From: Plasmopara viticola
Taxonomy: Eukaryota > Oomycota > Peronosporomycetes > Peronosporales > Peronosporaceae
Reading direction: 5' to 3'
DNA length: 64,000 nt
Assembly: GCA_001695595.3 (NCBI GenBank)
Contig: MBPM02000056.1
Span: 434,001-498,000 of the forward strand
Part shown: positions 37,601 to 49,902 of the stretch, piece after piece
How the letters are laid out: every line of letters begins with the position of its first letter
Position numbering within the stretch: the stretch's first letter is position 1
The notes under the pieces: model-generated
What the model saw: the letters and a program-made list of their open reading frames with translations, nothing else
The model's database searches: none
Told to the model about the DNA's origin: nothing
Program-made: the position numbers and the translations under genes

Positions 37601-38938
37601 CCTACTTCCGCGCTGATCTGGAAAAAGTGAGCTGACACCAAAAGTTCCGATTAAAGTGTGTCGGTGACTTGGGCTGGCAAAACGCTTTGAACGAGCGCAC
37701 TCACGGTTATGCATGAATCGGTCGAAAAGCTGATAATGTCTGCGTGACCGTGAGTGGTGCCAATCATAACGTGATACTTTTTTAGAATTATGCCAAATCT
37801 GACCTTGACCTTGACGCGTGATAGCTCATCTTGAGCAACCTTCATTTCAGCGATTTTTGAACAAATGTTACTTTTCAATTCTTTCTTGCATGGTCAACTT
37901 GTGCTGTCGCCAACTCTTGCCGTTCTAAAGGTATGAACCCTCGTCTGGTATGACCTGAAGCTTTGACTTTGTCTCTCTCTTTATCGTACAGCCGTTACAT
38001 TCGTGTGCCCTTGGTCAACCCCCTGCTGAAAAGGCACTTAATGCATATAAAGCAAGACAATGACTTTACACCATTCCAACTCTGTTAAGTGTACATTAAG
38101 AGACTTAGCAAGTACATTCGCAAATTAATAGAAGAACACTTCACATTCTTTTTTCTTTAATTGTGCACTCAACAACCCACAATCGGCTTGCAAGCTCCAT
38201 CTTTCTTGCAATGCTGTTAAGTAAAAGGCCGACAACATATATACACAAAAATTTCGCCTTGGGATGACTCGGGGTTGCTGGCACAATTTTAATTAGCGCA
38301 AGCGGTGACAAGATGGATGCTTGCCTGGACGATGCATTTTTATCGCTATAAGTCTTGCATGTTTTTGGCTAATTAAATCAATCAAATAGAGTAGCTCGCG
38401 CGACACGTACTTGTAAGACCGGTGCACTTAAGTAAAAATCATTCATAAGCTCCACTGCACAGAAAAGCTATCAACTATTTTAAAGCCCGTTGTAGCACAG
38501 ATAGACGGGGAGACAGGAATCAAGCTTTCTTACTGTATTGAATTAGTCAGGCACCAACTACACTGAAAGCGGTGGGTGGTCGCTTAGTGGCAAATGATCT
38601 ATCAGCTACTTAGCCACTCCGGCGTTCAACGCGACTCATTTACATACTTCGGGGTCTGAGTGTAAGTTTCGCACCATGAGAGTGGCTTTCCGAACATTGG
38701 CTTGTTCGTCGAGATTTTTTTGAGAGCCATGACAAAAACATCGGCCTCAAAGAAGCTAGTTTACCGTCTTTGTTATTACAGTCGTTCACAGTCACATTTT
38801 GACTTGTATCAAGGATGTTACTTGCAAAGGTGGTGGTCGAGTGAAGAGTCTGCCGTCAACTAGTCATCATGACCCGAATACATTGTACTCGATAGTGTGC
38901 AATGCTTCGATGGCTGGACAATTCTGGACAACCATCGT

Positions 38939-39763
38939 CTAGTTCGAGGGAGTGGAAACTGAATCAAGACGAGGCGGTCGAAGCGAATTGTTTTTTTCAC
39001 GCAACATTTGGGCGTACGTCGCATACGCAACAAAGTTGTCGCTATGAAACATATCTGCTGGTTTCATTGGTTTGTTGAATCCCAAACGATCCTTGACAAC
39101 ATCAAGCAATGTCCCTTTCGCTACCCAAGCATCGAACATTGAAAGAATCTTATTCCGGCTGTGGCCATGTCGATCGAAAGTCGCAAACGCATTTGAAGGA
39201 TTCGTATACTCCATCATCGTCATCCTGAATGATCGCGCTCTCAAATTCCTCAGCCAGTCGAGGTACGCACGAATGGCAAACTTATTGACCTCTTGTATCT
39301 TTTTCGCTCTCTTACTTTCTGGTCTGGTAAATATATCAAACTCCCGTTCGAGTTGTTCTTGCGTCTTTCCTTCAAGAATCCACTCGATAAACTTTCCTTC
39401 CGCTTCTTCTTGCGTAAGAAACTTTTCATCTAAAAACATATAACTAACCGTCCTTTTCTTGATTTTTTCTTCAACCTTCGCAATAGCATATTCGTAGTTG
39501 GCAAACTTTCCAAGCACCTTTCTAGCATAAGAGAGCGAGTAATTCAGACGAATTAAGTGATCAGCTATTGCCATTATATCTTTCTCATCTGCAAGGAGCC
39601 CTCCTCTTTCTCCATCTTCGCTCACACGAGCTACAGTAGCATTGTCTTGTCTGAGAAACCTTAAGTTGTTGCCCTGACCAGCAATGGCATTTGATACTTT
39701 AGAGTCCACAATTGCCAAGGTCGCAACGAGACTGGCTGCAACGACTTGAGTGTAAAGACGCAT
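38939..39763 (-). CDS. RXLR-dEER secreted effector with WY-type repeats (copy B)
   Basis: A 274-residue paralogue of the effector at 27044-27841. The ATG at 39763 gives MRLYTQVVAASLVATLAIVD.., a signal peptide nearly identical to copy A. RFLR is at 35-38 and DGER at 50-53 in the dEER position. A longer GTG-started reading is less likely because the signal peptide begins at this ATG. WY-like units: W128 (FIEWILEGKT) with Y167 (AIRAYLDWL), and W213 (FDAWVAKGTL) with Y250 (YATYAQML). Both proteins end in a similar PPR.D.V.T.SN tail. The middle regions differ strongly while both frames stay open, as expected for a fast-evolving effector pair. Role and host target are unknown. Confidence 0.9.
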   Translation of the reverse strand: MRLYTQVVAASLVATLAIVDSKVSNAIAGQGNNLRFLRQDNATVARVSEDGERGGLLADEKDIMAIADHLIRLNYSLSYARKVLGKFANYEYAIAKVEEKIKKRTVSYMFLDEKFLTQEEAEGKFIEWILEGKTQEQLEREFDIFTRPESKRAKKIQEVNKFAIRAYLDWLRNLRARSFRMTMMEYTNPSNAFATFDRHGHSRNKILSMFDAWVAKGTLLDVVKDRLGFNKPMKPADMFHSDNFVAYATYAQMLREKNNSLRPPRLDSVSTPSN

Positions 39764-39778
39764 GACAAGTAGTAACTG

Positions 39779-39796
39779 AATTTTGTTATGAGAACA
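39779..39796 (-). promoter_or_regulatory. Conserved upstream block of the RXLR pair (copy B)
   Basis: Identical 18-bp block at the same distance (16-33 bp) from the ATG as in copy A. Probable core-promoter/initiator region, by inference from conservation. Confidence 0.45.
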
Positions 39797-39960
39797 TTTG
39801 CTCTTGCACACACCAGGCACAGGGGTTGGTAGATTAAAACTGCATGTTTGCGGTCTGTACCAACTTTGCGGTACAATGATTACGGTAAGAGAGAAAACAA
39901 GCTACGATGTGTGTGTGATAAGTATGGGTTACTCAATTTTAGCGCACATAACGCATGTCC

Positions 39961-42049
39961 AGCACCAATCACCAAAAATCTGGATAGCGGCTTTGGAAGC
40001 TGGCTCTCTACTTGTGCAAAAAGCTGGATACTGCTGCAAATCCTTATGTTTTAAGCCGGTTGCTGCAAAATCTCTTTCTAGAAGGCTTTTTTCATAGAAG
40101 ACAGAAATTACCTGATTTTGAGTCTTAGTGACGGGACGTTCGGATGTCGAAGGTCATGCATGGCCGACATGCAAGGCAGAAATCATGCCATCTACACATT
40201 GCAAAAGATTCGCCATGCACTGTTGCGTCGTAGAGAGCTTTCAATATGGTTAAAGCACATACCCCGAATTTCCAACACTAAACATCTGCTGGGCCACTAA
40301 TATGTAACAGACGGTACTTGAATGCTACGAGCATCCAACTTTACGCAGTGTGTTTATCCTCGATGAACATTTGCTATGCACTAAAGCTTGTCTCTATTGA
40401 AGTCTTCCACAAATTACGCTTTCGAAATTACTAATTATCGCATTAGCAGCAATAACACCTACTCAGTAGCTCAGGTCTACGATAAAGAAACTGACACGTT
40501 TTGCATCCAGATGCGCAATCACTAGATCACGTAATTGTGTGCAATTCGAGGTTTTGTTGCGTGAACAATGGTCACGCTGAAAAGTGGCACATTTATTTCA
40601 GACTGGATACTATTTCTCAGATAACCCAAAGTGACCTGTTTATTTAGCTTTGCAACAATGTAGAGTCACAAGTTTACAAAGTAATTTTGTATAATGTGTT
40701 TATGCTACAGAGTGAATTTTGATAATGTCGATAATTCGTATTTAAGGCTCGCTCTCTAATATTTTGGAAATTCTTCTTATGCTATACGCTATCCGGCCCA
40801 TTTCGTGATCGGGTTCCGTACCCGTAAATTCACGATGGGGCTTTTTCAGCCAGCCCACCCAACTATTACACGCCCATGTAGGTGCGGGTTCGTAGGGCAG
40901 TCACGCTTTTGTGTGCATTTGCACACCCACCTTAGCGACATACCTCCGGGTGCGTTGTTTCTTTTGGAACCTATAGACATCAAACCAAGGACGTCGTCGA
41001 GCGACGGACGACTTAGGCCACAAATTTGACATATAACCCATGTTGTAGAGCAAGAATTACCGCAGACGTCTATTAAGGCTAAGAGGCTGGCTGATCGCAA
41101 AGTCAAGCTGTTTGGTAATTCAGTTTTGATAGAGACAAGATAGGTTACTTTTTTCTCCCATGGCCATCGAATCATGATAACAAATTTGTGTTATTACTTC
41201 ACACGAACTGCATGCACGAGCTATTTTGCAAAAAAATTGACTTGTGGTGGATGACTATAAGTGATAATGTTCGTAAAACGAAGCGATATTTGGATAGAAC
41301 AAACACAGTCTCTTTGGTGTGAAAGGTGAAGTCCACCGATTGCCTGTACTGTAACACTAAAAATTTCGCTTATTTGTACGAAGATGATGATACTGCTGGT
41401 ACAAAAGGAGAATTAGAGGATCCGGTTGCAGCATCGCTGATTCTTTGAGCTCGCATGGTCAATTGGGGCACGACAAACAAAAGAACTTGTCGGACGACGG
41501 CGAATAAGGTCGCACAAATATTGAGTTAAAGTTAGCTAGGGCCATATGAATGATACAGTGGACAATAAGCTCTACGGACTGTACCAGACCTGGTCCATTC
41601 GTTGGCCCAGTCTCTTGACGATGACTCACCTTGTCCTCCACATGTATCTCTGACTGAAGAAAATTTGGTCTCGTGGCGAGCCCTTTGATTTGTATGAATT
41701 GGAGTCAGTTGCCGTCCGTAATTGCCAACCAACCCAATCGTCCATGTTCTTACCCGACCAGTGAAGTTGGTAGGCTATATCGAACTTTTAGTGAAGAGCG
41801 CGTTTGATCTCGCGATTTGTGCTGGTATATTGTGCATCAACTGAGACTTTTAAAGACTTCACTACAGCCATGATTGGAGCTGATCACAAAAAGTCTGATA
41901 GTCTACGAAGAGCGAGTAGCAAGAATATAAGTAGTGATCACTATTTATTTGTCACGCCAAGTCAAGCTTGCATTTCTCCCGCATAAATTACTAAGCTCAC
42001 GCGGCCGTCATTTTCAGCAAATGCCTAACCAAGAAAATGCAGGCAACAT
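39961..42049. other. Gene-poor interval with possible element remnants
   Basis: No intact gene. Minus-strand frames at 40846-41175 (with WVCKCTQKRDCP) and 41440-41740 look like broken coding sequence but match no family I know. Confidence 0.4.
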
Positions 42050-43290
42050 TTGCCTTCCAAGCCCAAGCTTACAGGGTCCGAATACCGCCAGCATTTTGAA
42101 ATAATTACGTTATGCCATCCATTGACCATTCGATTGGTCTTATCGCATTGTCGTGCCACGTGCGTCACTTACCCTTCGTTCAATCAAACAAGACCCAATC
42201 CTAATAGTCGAATACGAACCTCTGGCCTCGGTAATGAATGGTGCTTCCATTGAAGCTATTCGAGCTCACTACGTTAGGTCGCAGCTTAAATGATATCCTT
42301 CATACATCGCTTTCACATGATCCACGCACTCATAAGCCCATACGCCACGAATCATGTACTCATGAGCTACTAGCACTCTTACTGCGCACCATAATCCCGC
42401 TGTACTTGTGCCCAGTGCGCCAACGGTTATTACAAGTAAACTCGATGGCACGTAAGAGCATCAAGGAAAGTTAGTGCGAAATGAATTTTGCTTATTTTAA
42501 GTTCGTGTGGAAAGGGCTGAGCCCAACAAGTCATCTGCAATCAATTTGAAATGCTAACTCGACCATCATGGCATTTGAAATATAGACTTGATAGATACTC
42601 ACCATGAACAATGAGCACCAGACTTTTGGTTTTAATAGATGTTTTAGGGTGAACTATCTTGCTTTTTAACGGCTCATGCTGAAGTCGGCCGGATACCGAC
42701 ACTGCGATCCCTACCAATTGTACGCACGCCTTATGGACATCTGACGTCGACAAAACGATTTAAAGCGTTAGGTACAACACCACAAATATCTCGACTTTGT
42801 TCGAGCGATCTAGCGAATTTATGTGCGGATGAGGCGGAAGCCTTAAAACAGATTTACTCGACTCGTCGTTGATTACGAGGCGACCGCTATATGTCGACTT
42901 ATACTCCGCAATCACATCCTTTTGAAGTGGTCGCAAAGGGTCTGCTCTTGGCCTTAGGAACTCCAGTAGCAACGGTATACGTAGTTTTGCCATAGACCCT
43001 GACGACCTTAATTAAAACCGTCCATAACGCCAGGGCAATCTTTCTGATGTGAGAAGTACGATTATTCACACGGTAATGGGCTGTACTCGCGACGGTGGCG
43101 ATAATGCACTCTACATGGTAGTAATTCTTGTCGAGGTTGTGGCACTCGATGCCACAAATCAAATTCTGACACAACTGATGGGTTGTCCACCATTGCTCAA
43201 CCTGTACATCACTTAGTGCCAACCCTTTTGCGCTTACTTGTTGTCCATTCTCAGTAAACCGACATACACAGTCGTTTTCAGCCATGACTT
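42050..43290 (-). pseudogene. Possible MULE-type transposase relic with FLYWCH-like finger
   Basis: Minus-strand frames join into a broken protein-like stretch. Near 42535-42640 it reads KSLVLIVHGEYLSSLYFKC, then HDGRVS and a later Cys, which resembles a FLYWCH zinc finger. Near 42085-42150, TNRMVNGWHN resembles the TNN..E.WHN block near the C-terminus of MULE-type transposases and related elements. A 128-codon frame with its own ATG (42899-43285) lies upstream and is not recognised. The distance between the two landmarks is too short for a full transposase, so an internal deletion would be needed. No terminal inverted repeats were identified. Confidence 0.3.
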
Positions 43291-46180
43291 AAAACGGTCT
43301 GAAATTTCTTGAAGGCTGTTAGTCTTAAGGACAGCGGTAACTGCATTTATAAGGGGATAATTCTTAAAATATAGTGTAAGGCTACAAAGCTTCTTCCTTT
43401 GTATGGGATACGAAGTGTGCAATATTTAAAGGCAAGAACGCCAATTAAGTGGACGTTCTATATTATCTGAAGAAAAATCCGACGATTAATGATCGCTTAC
43501 AAAGACGTCACGTGTACCGAAGCTCGCTTTTACTTACGTGATGGTATGGTGCTGAATAGTGTTGCGGTTTGTGGTGTTTACCGTGAAGCAAAAGTATACG
43601 GTAGAGAGCGCTACAAGTGTTTTACGATATCTAATAGGAGAACGTTTAAGGTGTTTACGAAATAACATTAAACGGAGTTTTTAAGTGAGCAAGATAGCAA
43701 AATCTGTGTCTCAAGTGGTGATGTAATAAACCAACGCACGGAACCGTATAGCCCACACCAAATAGTGCAGTAGTTTCAATGAAACAGCACGATTATCACG
43801 CCATTTATAATAAGAAGAAGCATGCACCTGTCTCTTTAGTAACGCTCATACTAATGACACCAAAAGGAAGTCAAACACTTTGCAATTCCGGCGTATGCTC
43901 TTTGGATGATTAGAAAATGTCAAGAGATACTGTGTGTCTAACTTGAAGCATTAAAAGCTAAGGTCGTATTATCAGAACGTCTCGACAAGCGTGAAGTGAA
44001 CACACGTTATCACGAGTGCAAGTGATAACATAAAACATAATCAGAAAGTTGACGATGCAATCAGATTTATGCGCATAAATAACCTGCATCATAGGGACCA
44101 TTGAAAAGCATTGAAACTTTGACGTGAGGAATTGATGATAATGAGAGTCTAATGTGCACGAGCTAACTTTGCCTCACGGAATTACGAATTGAAAATTGAA
44201 GTATACCATCCACCTTTCGTGTGCTCAATGAAAGAGCCGAATCCATATAAAACAAGACGGTCGCATGAATATATATCTTCGCTTAGCGTCATCCTGTGTG
44301 TAATAGTCATCGTAGTCATGCCGTCTTTTTTGAAAGATGGGATGGAAGAAAAAAGGATTAAGATTTCGTCGATCCCACCAAGTTGGAAGCATGCCTTGAT
44401 CGGCGAAGAAGAATTGTTTGTAGGAGCAGTATTGACTTACGCTGCTTGCTTGGGAGATGCCGATGATGCTTTACCAGGTATTACCGTACCATTAGTAGCA
44501 ATAGAGGTCTAAAATGGGTAAAAGCAATGAGCGTGGCCTCTACACGTCCTGACTTGCGCTGAGAAAGCAACATTGATGGTATTAAAGACAATGCGGATGA
44601 TTGGTGGCGCGCGAATAGTTTTCGAGAACAAAGTTTGATATACAGTGGCCCAAAGCTCGGCGAAATTTGCGTAAATGGGTCCAAGTCTGAAAATCGATGC
44701 TCGAGGATCTTTGTCAGAGCGATTGAGAGCTTTTGTGGTTTGTAATGAATACCAAAAACAACTGAAACGCTCGTAGTACTTAAGCTTAATCTGCAAAAGG
44801 TGGTCAATTTACATGCCTACTTTACGTTCTTACTTTTCACGGAAAAAGGATGGAAATGGATATGTCCTCACCAACCCAAAAATCCGTAGAGTTATTGAAG
44901 ATTTCTTCGAATTTAGATTTTGAGGTAAACATATTAGGTCAAAAAGCAATGCGAAGGAGTCGCACGAAATATTAATAATGTACTAGTGACTCATTTGGTG
45001 ATGTGCCGATGCCATGTTTGTTCGAACCACTCGTGGCTGCAATGGCTTGTAGCCATGTGCCTAAAAAAAATGAGCATCGCGCAGACCGCCCTTAATGATC
45101 CCACCAGAATGACGGCTTGATATCTTAGACTTTAAAAGAGTGTGCTCATTTTCATAGATAATTGATTCGCGAATATATGCGCGTGGAGTAATAGCTTATA
45201 TTTTATGACTTTTGCTGAATAAACATCATTTAACAATATTCGGCAATGACCTCTCAGAATTACCTGATCATAGACTTGTAACAATGGCACAATGGCGTAG
45301 CAACATCGCATTACCCGCAGTCTGCGGGTAATGAATACTTAGCGTCTAGACCCTACACACTACCACATAATGTATATGGCATGTTCTCTGCCCTATCACA
45401 TTTGGAAGTAATTTGATCCAAAGGGATCCGTCACTAAGACTCATAATTAGGTATTTTTTCATCTCACACGAAAAAGAGGCTTCGGCTTTTCTTAAACATA
45501 AGAATTTGCGGAAGTTGCAAAATCTTTGCACAAGTGAATTGCGAGCTTGTCAAGTAGTGCTTGACCAGCATTATGTGCTTGCCGACGTGCTTTGATTGAG
45601 TGTCCAACCATTCAATACCCTTCTTTCTACACAAATTTAAAGTCCTATTCCATGACTTCGACATACCGATGCAGATTTCTAGGTTTTGTAGCTCTGAAAA
45701 AGGGATAAGTAGTATTTCTGCTCGATTCGATAGATCTTGAACGGCAAAATTGCAATTAATTTGAGCATTAGTGTGTTTTGGTTGTTTGGTAAAGGATGAA
45801 CGCATACACGCGTGTTTTCAGAGCAAAGTAACTAAAATATTGCAGGACTTAGTGTACTGCATACGATAAAGTTGACGCAAATCTATTGTGGTTAGCATGC
45901 GCTAGTGCGTATTGCATAATCTGCAGGAACACAGAAATTACCGACTTGAAGATTACATAAAGAAAGAGAACGACACATTAATTGCTACTTACAGAAACCG
46001 CCGACTGCAAGTAATTCTGTGGAGCATCGTAAAACTATTGGGTGCGTGACAAACGAATTTCTGTACACTTTTCTCCAGCAAGTTGCCAAGATCTTTTTTT
46101 TGTATTTAAATTGTGAAATTGCAATTTGAAGTGAGCTCAAGGTGCAGCCGGAAGAAGCACTGAAGTCCCTATACTTTCAT
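43291..46180. other. Gene-poor interval
   Basis: No supported gene. A plus frame at 44228-44512 (about 94 codons from an ATG) has one hydrophobic segment (SLSVILCVIVIVVM) but no relatives I recognise. Minus frames at 44481-44807 look like a frameshifted relic. A perfect palindromic arm pair (CATTACCCGCAG, then CTGCGGGTAATG) lies at 45309-45333. Confidence 0.45.
45309..45333. repeat. Perfect 12-bp inverted repeat
   Basis: Arms 45309-45320 and 45322-45333 with a single-base centre. Confidence 0.8.
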
Positions 46181-46184
46181 AACG

Positions 46185-46257
46185 GATCTGATGGTGCAGT
46201 TGAATCACTACCTCTGCGCCAAGTCGGTGATCGCGGGTTCGATCCCCACCGTGGTTT
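46185..46257 (+). repeat. tRNA-like block (SINE head or tRNA pseudogene)
   Basis: An A-box match TGGTGCAGTTG at 46192-46202 and a B-box match GGTTCGATCCC at 46236-46246 lie 44 bp apart start to start, the spacing inside a tRNA gene. The flanking acceptor-stem halves pair poorly and the T-stem has one mismatch, so this is not a convincing functional tRNA. It most resembles the RNA polymerase III promoter head of a tRNA-derived SINE, or a decayed tRNA. Confidence 0.5.
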
Positions 46258-46429
46258 AAAACTAGCAGGTGATGCTAAGTTGGTGGATTACAATTGGAAA
46301 GTCGAAAAATTAATAGCTTGCGATGAACACGGTCGCAAGGGAATCTTTATAGCACCTAGCCATGAGACGTTGGTATGCGAAGCTCCTAATTGGGGTAGCA
46401 AACACCTTGGCGGAGCCATTGCAAATTAG

Positions 46430-49400
46430 TGAAACGATAATATTCGCAGGCGGAAAGTTACAAAAATGCATTACTTGTTAGTAGGCTAGCTAAAGGAGAT
46501 AATCCTTTGTACATTCAGCAAAACGTTTTTATCTAATGCGGTGAGTACATGTGACACCAATTTGTAGCCAACTTTAAAGCTGTAAGGAATGCCTTTTGGC
46601 TGCCGAATATCTGATGTATTTCGTACTTTTGTAAGTTTGCCAACAAACATATCTAACATTATAAAGCGTAGAAGCACGTATAACGCACCTCTTACGCATC
46701 TTCCGAGTGACAAGAATTTCAAAAACATTGGACCAGCTTCTTTCATGTCGATAGTCAGCATGCTTTTAGTAATAATGGAATCTGACTAATAAGCTAATGC
46801 TCAAACTTTTGTCTGCATTAGGATGCGAAACTGATCACAGACCACGGACCATATCTTGCGGCGTGTCTTAGGTAAAGAATGCTGGTGAGGCTAAGTAGCT
46901 GTAAAAGCAGATAAAATGAGTTACGACTAAGTGCCTGCTTGTCGCTGTCAGTGTCGACTAGTCCTGTATCGTAACAGAGCTTCGTCTCGTCCGTCCGTCT
47001 GTCCTTCTATCTGTCAAGCCGTTACAGTAATCTTTTGTCCGGCAACAAAGGGCACTGATATGATTGTTTTCTGCTTCAACAAATATAATGAGTAAGGTTT
47101 GCTCAGCTACACCGTTTGCGTAGCGCAAACTCTTCTATTTCATTGGTCCAATCTGCTAAATCTTTTGTATGCTATGATGGAGCAGATTAACATCGAAACA
47201 ATTGTGTTCACATGCAAAGGCTAAGCCACTAGTTTTGGCATTGTTTTTGTGTTGAAGAATTTTCTCCGTTTTGTCACCAAAGGCACAATTGAATTTGCGC
47301 CAGTAATTCTGTTTTTGACCGAGTCATTCACGTCAATTCCCCAGTGGGAAAACGTTGTCGGCCCTACATCGAGCAGCGTTGCCAAATTGATTGAGCTTAC
47401 GAGCCAATTGTAGCTGTCAACGTGCTGTAATGTTTGCACGACAGAAATAAAATTGCTAATTATTCTCTGCTCAGCAAAAGTGCTTGTTACCTTTAAGCCA
47501 TTCATTCTGCCAACTAGACTTAATTTAACGGATCCCTTGGCACGTTAGCCTTTTGGCTATCGCAATACGATTGCACTTTCCGGAATGCATTAACATAGTC
47601 GAAATCGTGTACCTCATTTGCCAGTTTTATATAGGTTAAGTGGTGTAACTTAGCAAAGAGACACGATTGTAACGATTGTACGAAATACAAAGAGACGACT
47701 TGAAAGCTTGGAGCCATTAAAGACTATTTTACCTTAGAAGCGGCACGAATTGGCACCTGCACAAGTGGAACATGCCGAAATTGTTGATAAATATGCTATT
47801 AAAAAAGCGCAGAAAAAAGTTGCTAAAAAATAGCTATCACGCGTCGAGGTCAAGGTCAAATTGAGATTTAACAGAAACAGAGAAATTTCTGCACAATGAT
47901 TGGCAGCACTATCCACTTCAAGCAGATATCGTCAACTATAAGCACGTAGTAATTTTTTAGCTGGAAAGACGATGATTGCATCATTCACGCATATATTATT
48001 GTGCGTGTACTTCTGCAGAAAAAATATCAGCCTTAGTCGCTGACACAACTTGATCGGACGGTTGGGTGTCTGCTATGCACTTATGATAGTCAGTCTTATT
48101 GAATCAAAGCGTAAGCAGTCTGGACCAAGAATTCCAATGAATGGGTAATACATTTATAGGTTGGAGCACCGACGGCTTTTTTTGCATAGCTTGATAGACG
48201 TGTCAAAGATGTATTTAAATATAATTCTACGACACTGAGATTATTTTCGGACTGGCTGTCATATAAATGTCGCCAAATTGTTCTAGAGCAAAGTTCAGGA
48301 GCGGATACGGCTCATCGAGTAGGTTAAAAAAACGTATCAGATGAAAATTTCAGACCTTAAATCATTATGCACCACTTCAGAGCATTCTGCTGGAAAAATT
48401 GACTGTCATTAGAGAAATGGCACCAGGCTTCATTGGTAACTGATATAGCAGCAGCCGGTAAAATAGAGGAATTTGCTCAGAGTTATGGAAAAGGTGACCA
48501 TGTTTATCTAAAAAACGCTAGGATAGTAGAACCGCTTCGTTGTAAGCAAAAATGATGTATTAACCATTCGTGGCCTTTTCCACACAGATAACTTTACCCG
48601 AGCGCGCAGAGATGATCTCGCGCACATGACATGGCTGGCGGTGATTCCATCAATTGTCTTGACTTCGTCGCGTGGAAAGTCTTATTGTCGCCTCTCTTAG
48701 TATCTACAGCAGGCGCAAAAACAACTTTGCAGCAAACACCTCAATCAGCTTAAGAGCTTGTAAAAATACATATCAATTAATGGTGTCGCACACTGATATT
48801 TCAACTTTGCGGAGTGCATTCCGAGATTAACATTTGTCGCGTGCAGACTTTGCCTTGGCGCTCTTTGATCATGGCAGCGCCACTTTGCTATCGAATGCGT
48901 GTCTGGCAGTGGTGATCAACCACACTTAGCTGCCGTTAGCCCAAAAAATAGTCTTTCAGAAGAGACTTAAAGGACTCGTGAGCGATATAGAGTCCAGAAA
49001 TTTACTTAAGTTTTAAAGGTGTGGACGAGATATACACCTTCCTCTTTGAGCTATCACGTGGATCGTCTTCAATACTTGAAAAATATTAGTTGATACTTTC
49101 ATTGTGGGACAAGTCGAGTGATATTTGCAAATTATCAAGAAAGCAGTGCTTAATACAGGGGAAGTAGCCAATGGTGTATGGATGGATCACTATCTAGATA
49201 CACCATCTAATTCACCGATGATTTCATCAATAAATTTTTAAATGAAGCTCACCCCACTCCTTCAGATACGAAAAGCCTCTGTTGTCCGTGTTAATACCGA
49301 AGTTTTCCGAACAGATGTCCAACAAGAGACCCTGCTTAATTGCCGAGCTGCGCTTCGCAAATTCAAAAACCCTACTTCAGCGTTTTACCGTAAAGAAGCT

Positions 49401-49902
49401 CCTACTCGGGAACTGTTTTGTAGTGCAAGAGCTCTTGCTCTATGAGCTTGTATTTTAATTCATTTGCTCGCGAATTCTTGCGATTGCAAGGAATTTTTTT
49501 AACATACGCGGATATGGAAAGCATGTAAAAATTGATGCTGATGGTCCAAATTAAATTTCAGTGTCAGATAAGGCGGAGTAAATGGGTCTAAGTTAGAGTC
49601 TGTACAATTTTGTAGAAATTTCGCCATGAGTAAGGAAGGGCTACCTGAGTCTGTGAAGTAATCCAAGATCCAATTGAGCAGGCGCTCGTATCACCTAAGC
49701 TTTACGGGTATCAGCCCTCAATAAAGATTACTCAATGTGTACTGGAAGTATTGTTTAGGAAGCTAAAATGTAGATCCTAGGCGAAAAAGCAATTTGCTAC
49801 TTACTACACGACAAAAAACTCAGTCGCATGTACTGTTTATTATGTAATTGTGGCCCTTAATAATGTGCTGATGCTTCGTTGATCGCAATTGTCTCAAGAC
49901 AA
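46430..49902. other. Gene-poor interval
   Basis: No recognised gene. Two neighbouring minus frames (47520-47717 and 47221-47505, both with ATG) could be two pieces of one frameshifted protein (for example TTFSHWGIDVNDSVKNRI in the second). The family is unknown. Confidence 0.4.

Larger units (their letters stand above)
32480..39960. repeat. Segmental duplication, copy B (ends in an RXLR gene)
   Basis: The second copy of the segment at 18480-28010, in direct orientation, with the blocks listed there. It is about 2 kb shorter, so indels or insertions differ between the copies. It keeps a slightly better minus-strand relic at 32540-32773 (GYYATKSYYGTDQYFICSVT, then RKPGGHLLHKVYEINM), also visible in broken form in copy A. 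Other short frames here (34286-34663, 125 codons with ATG; 37651-37878 minus) are unrecognised. A GC-rich block at 33538-33835 appears to be present only in this copy. Confidence 0.7.

Noticed and set aside
46185..46257. Functional tRNA gene
   Set aside because: A and B boxes are good, but acceptor-stem halves do not pair and the anticodon arm is poor.
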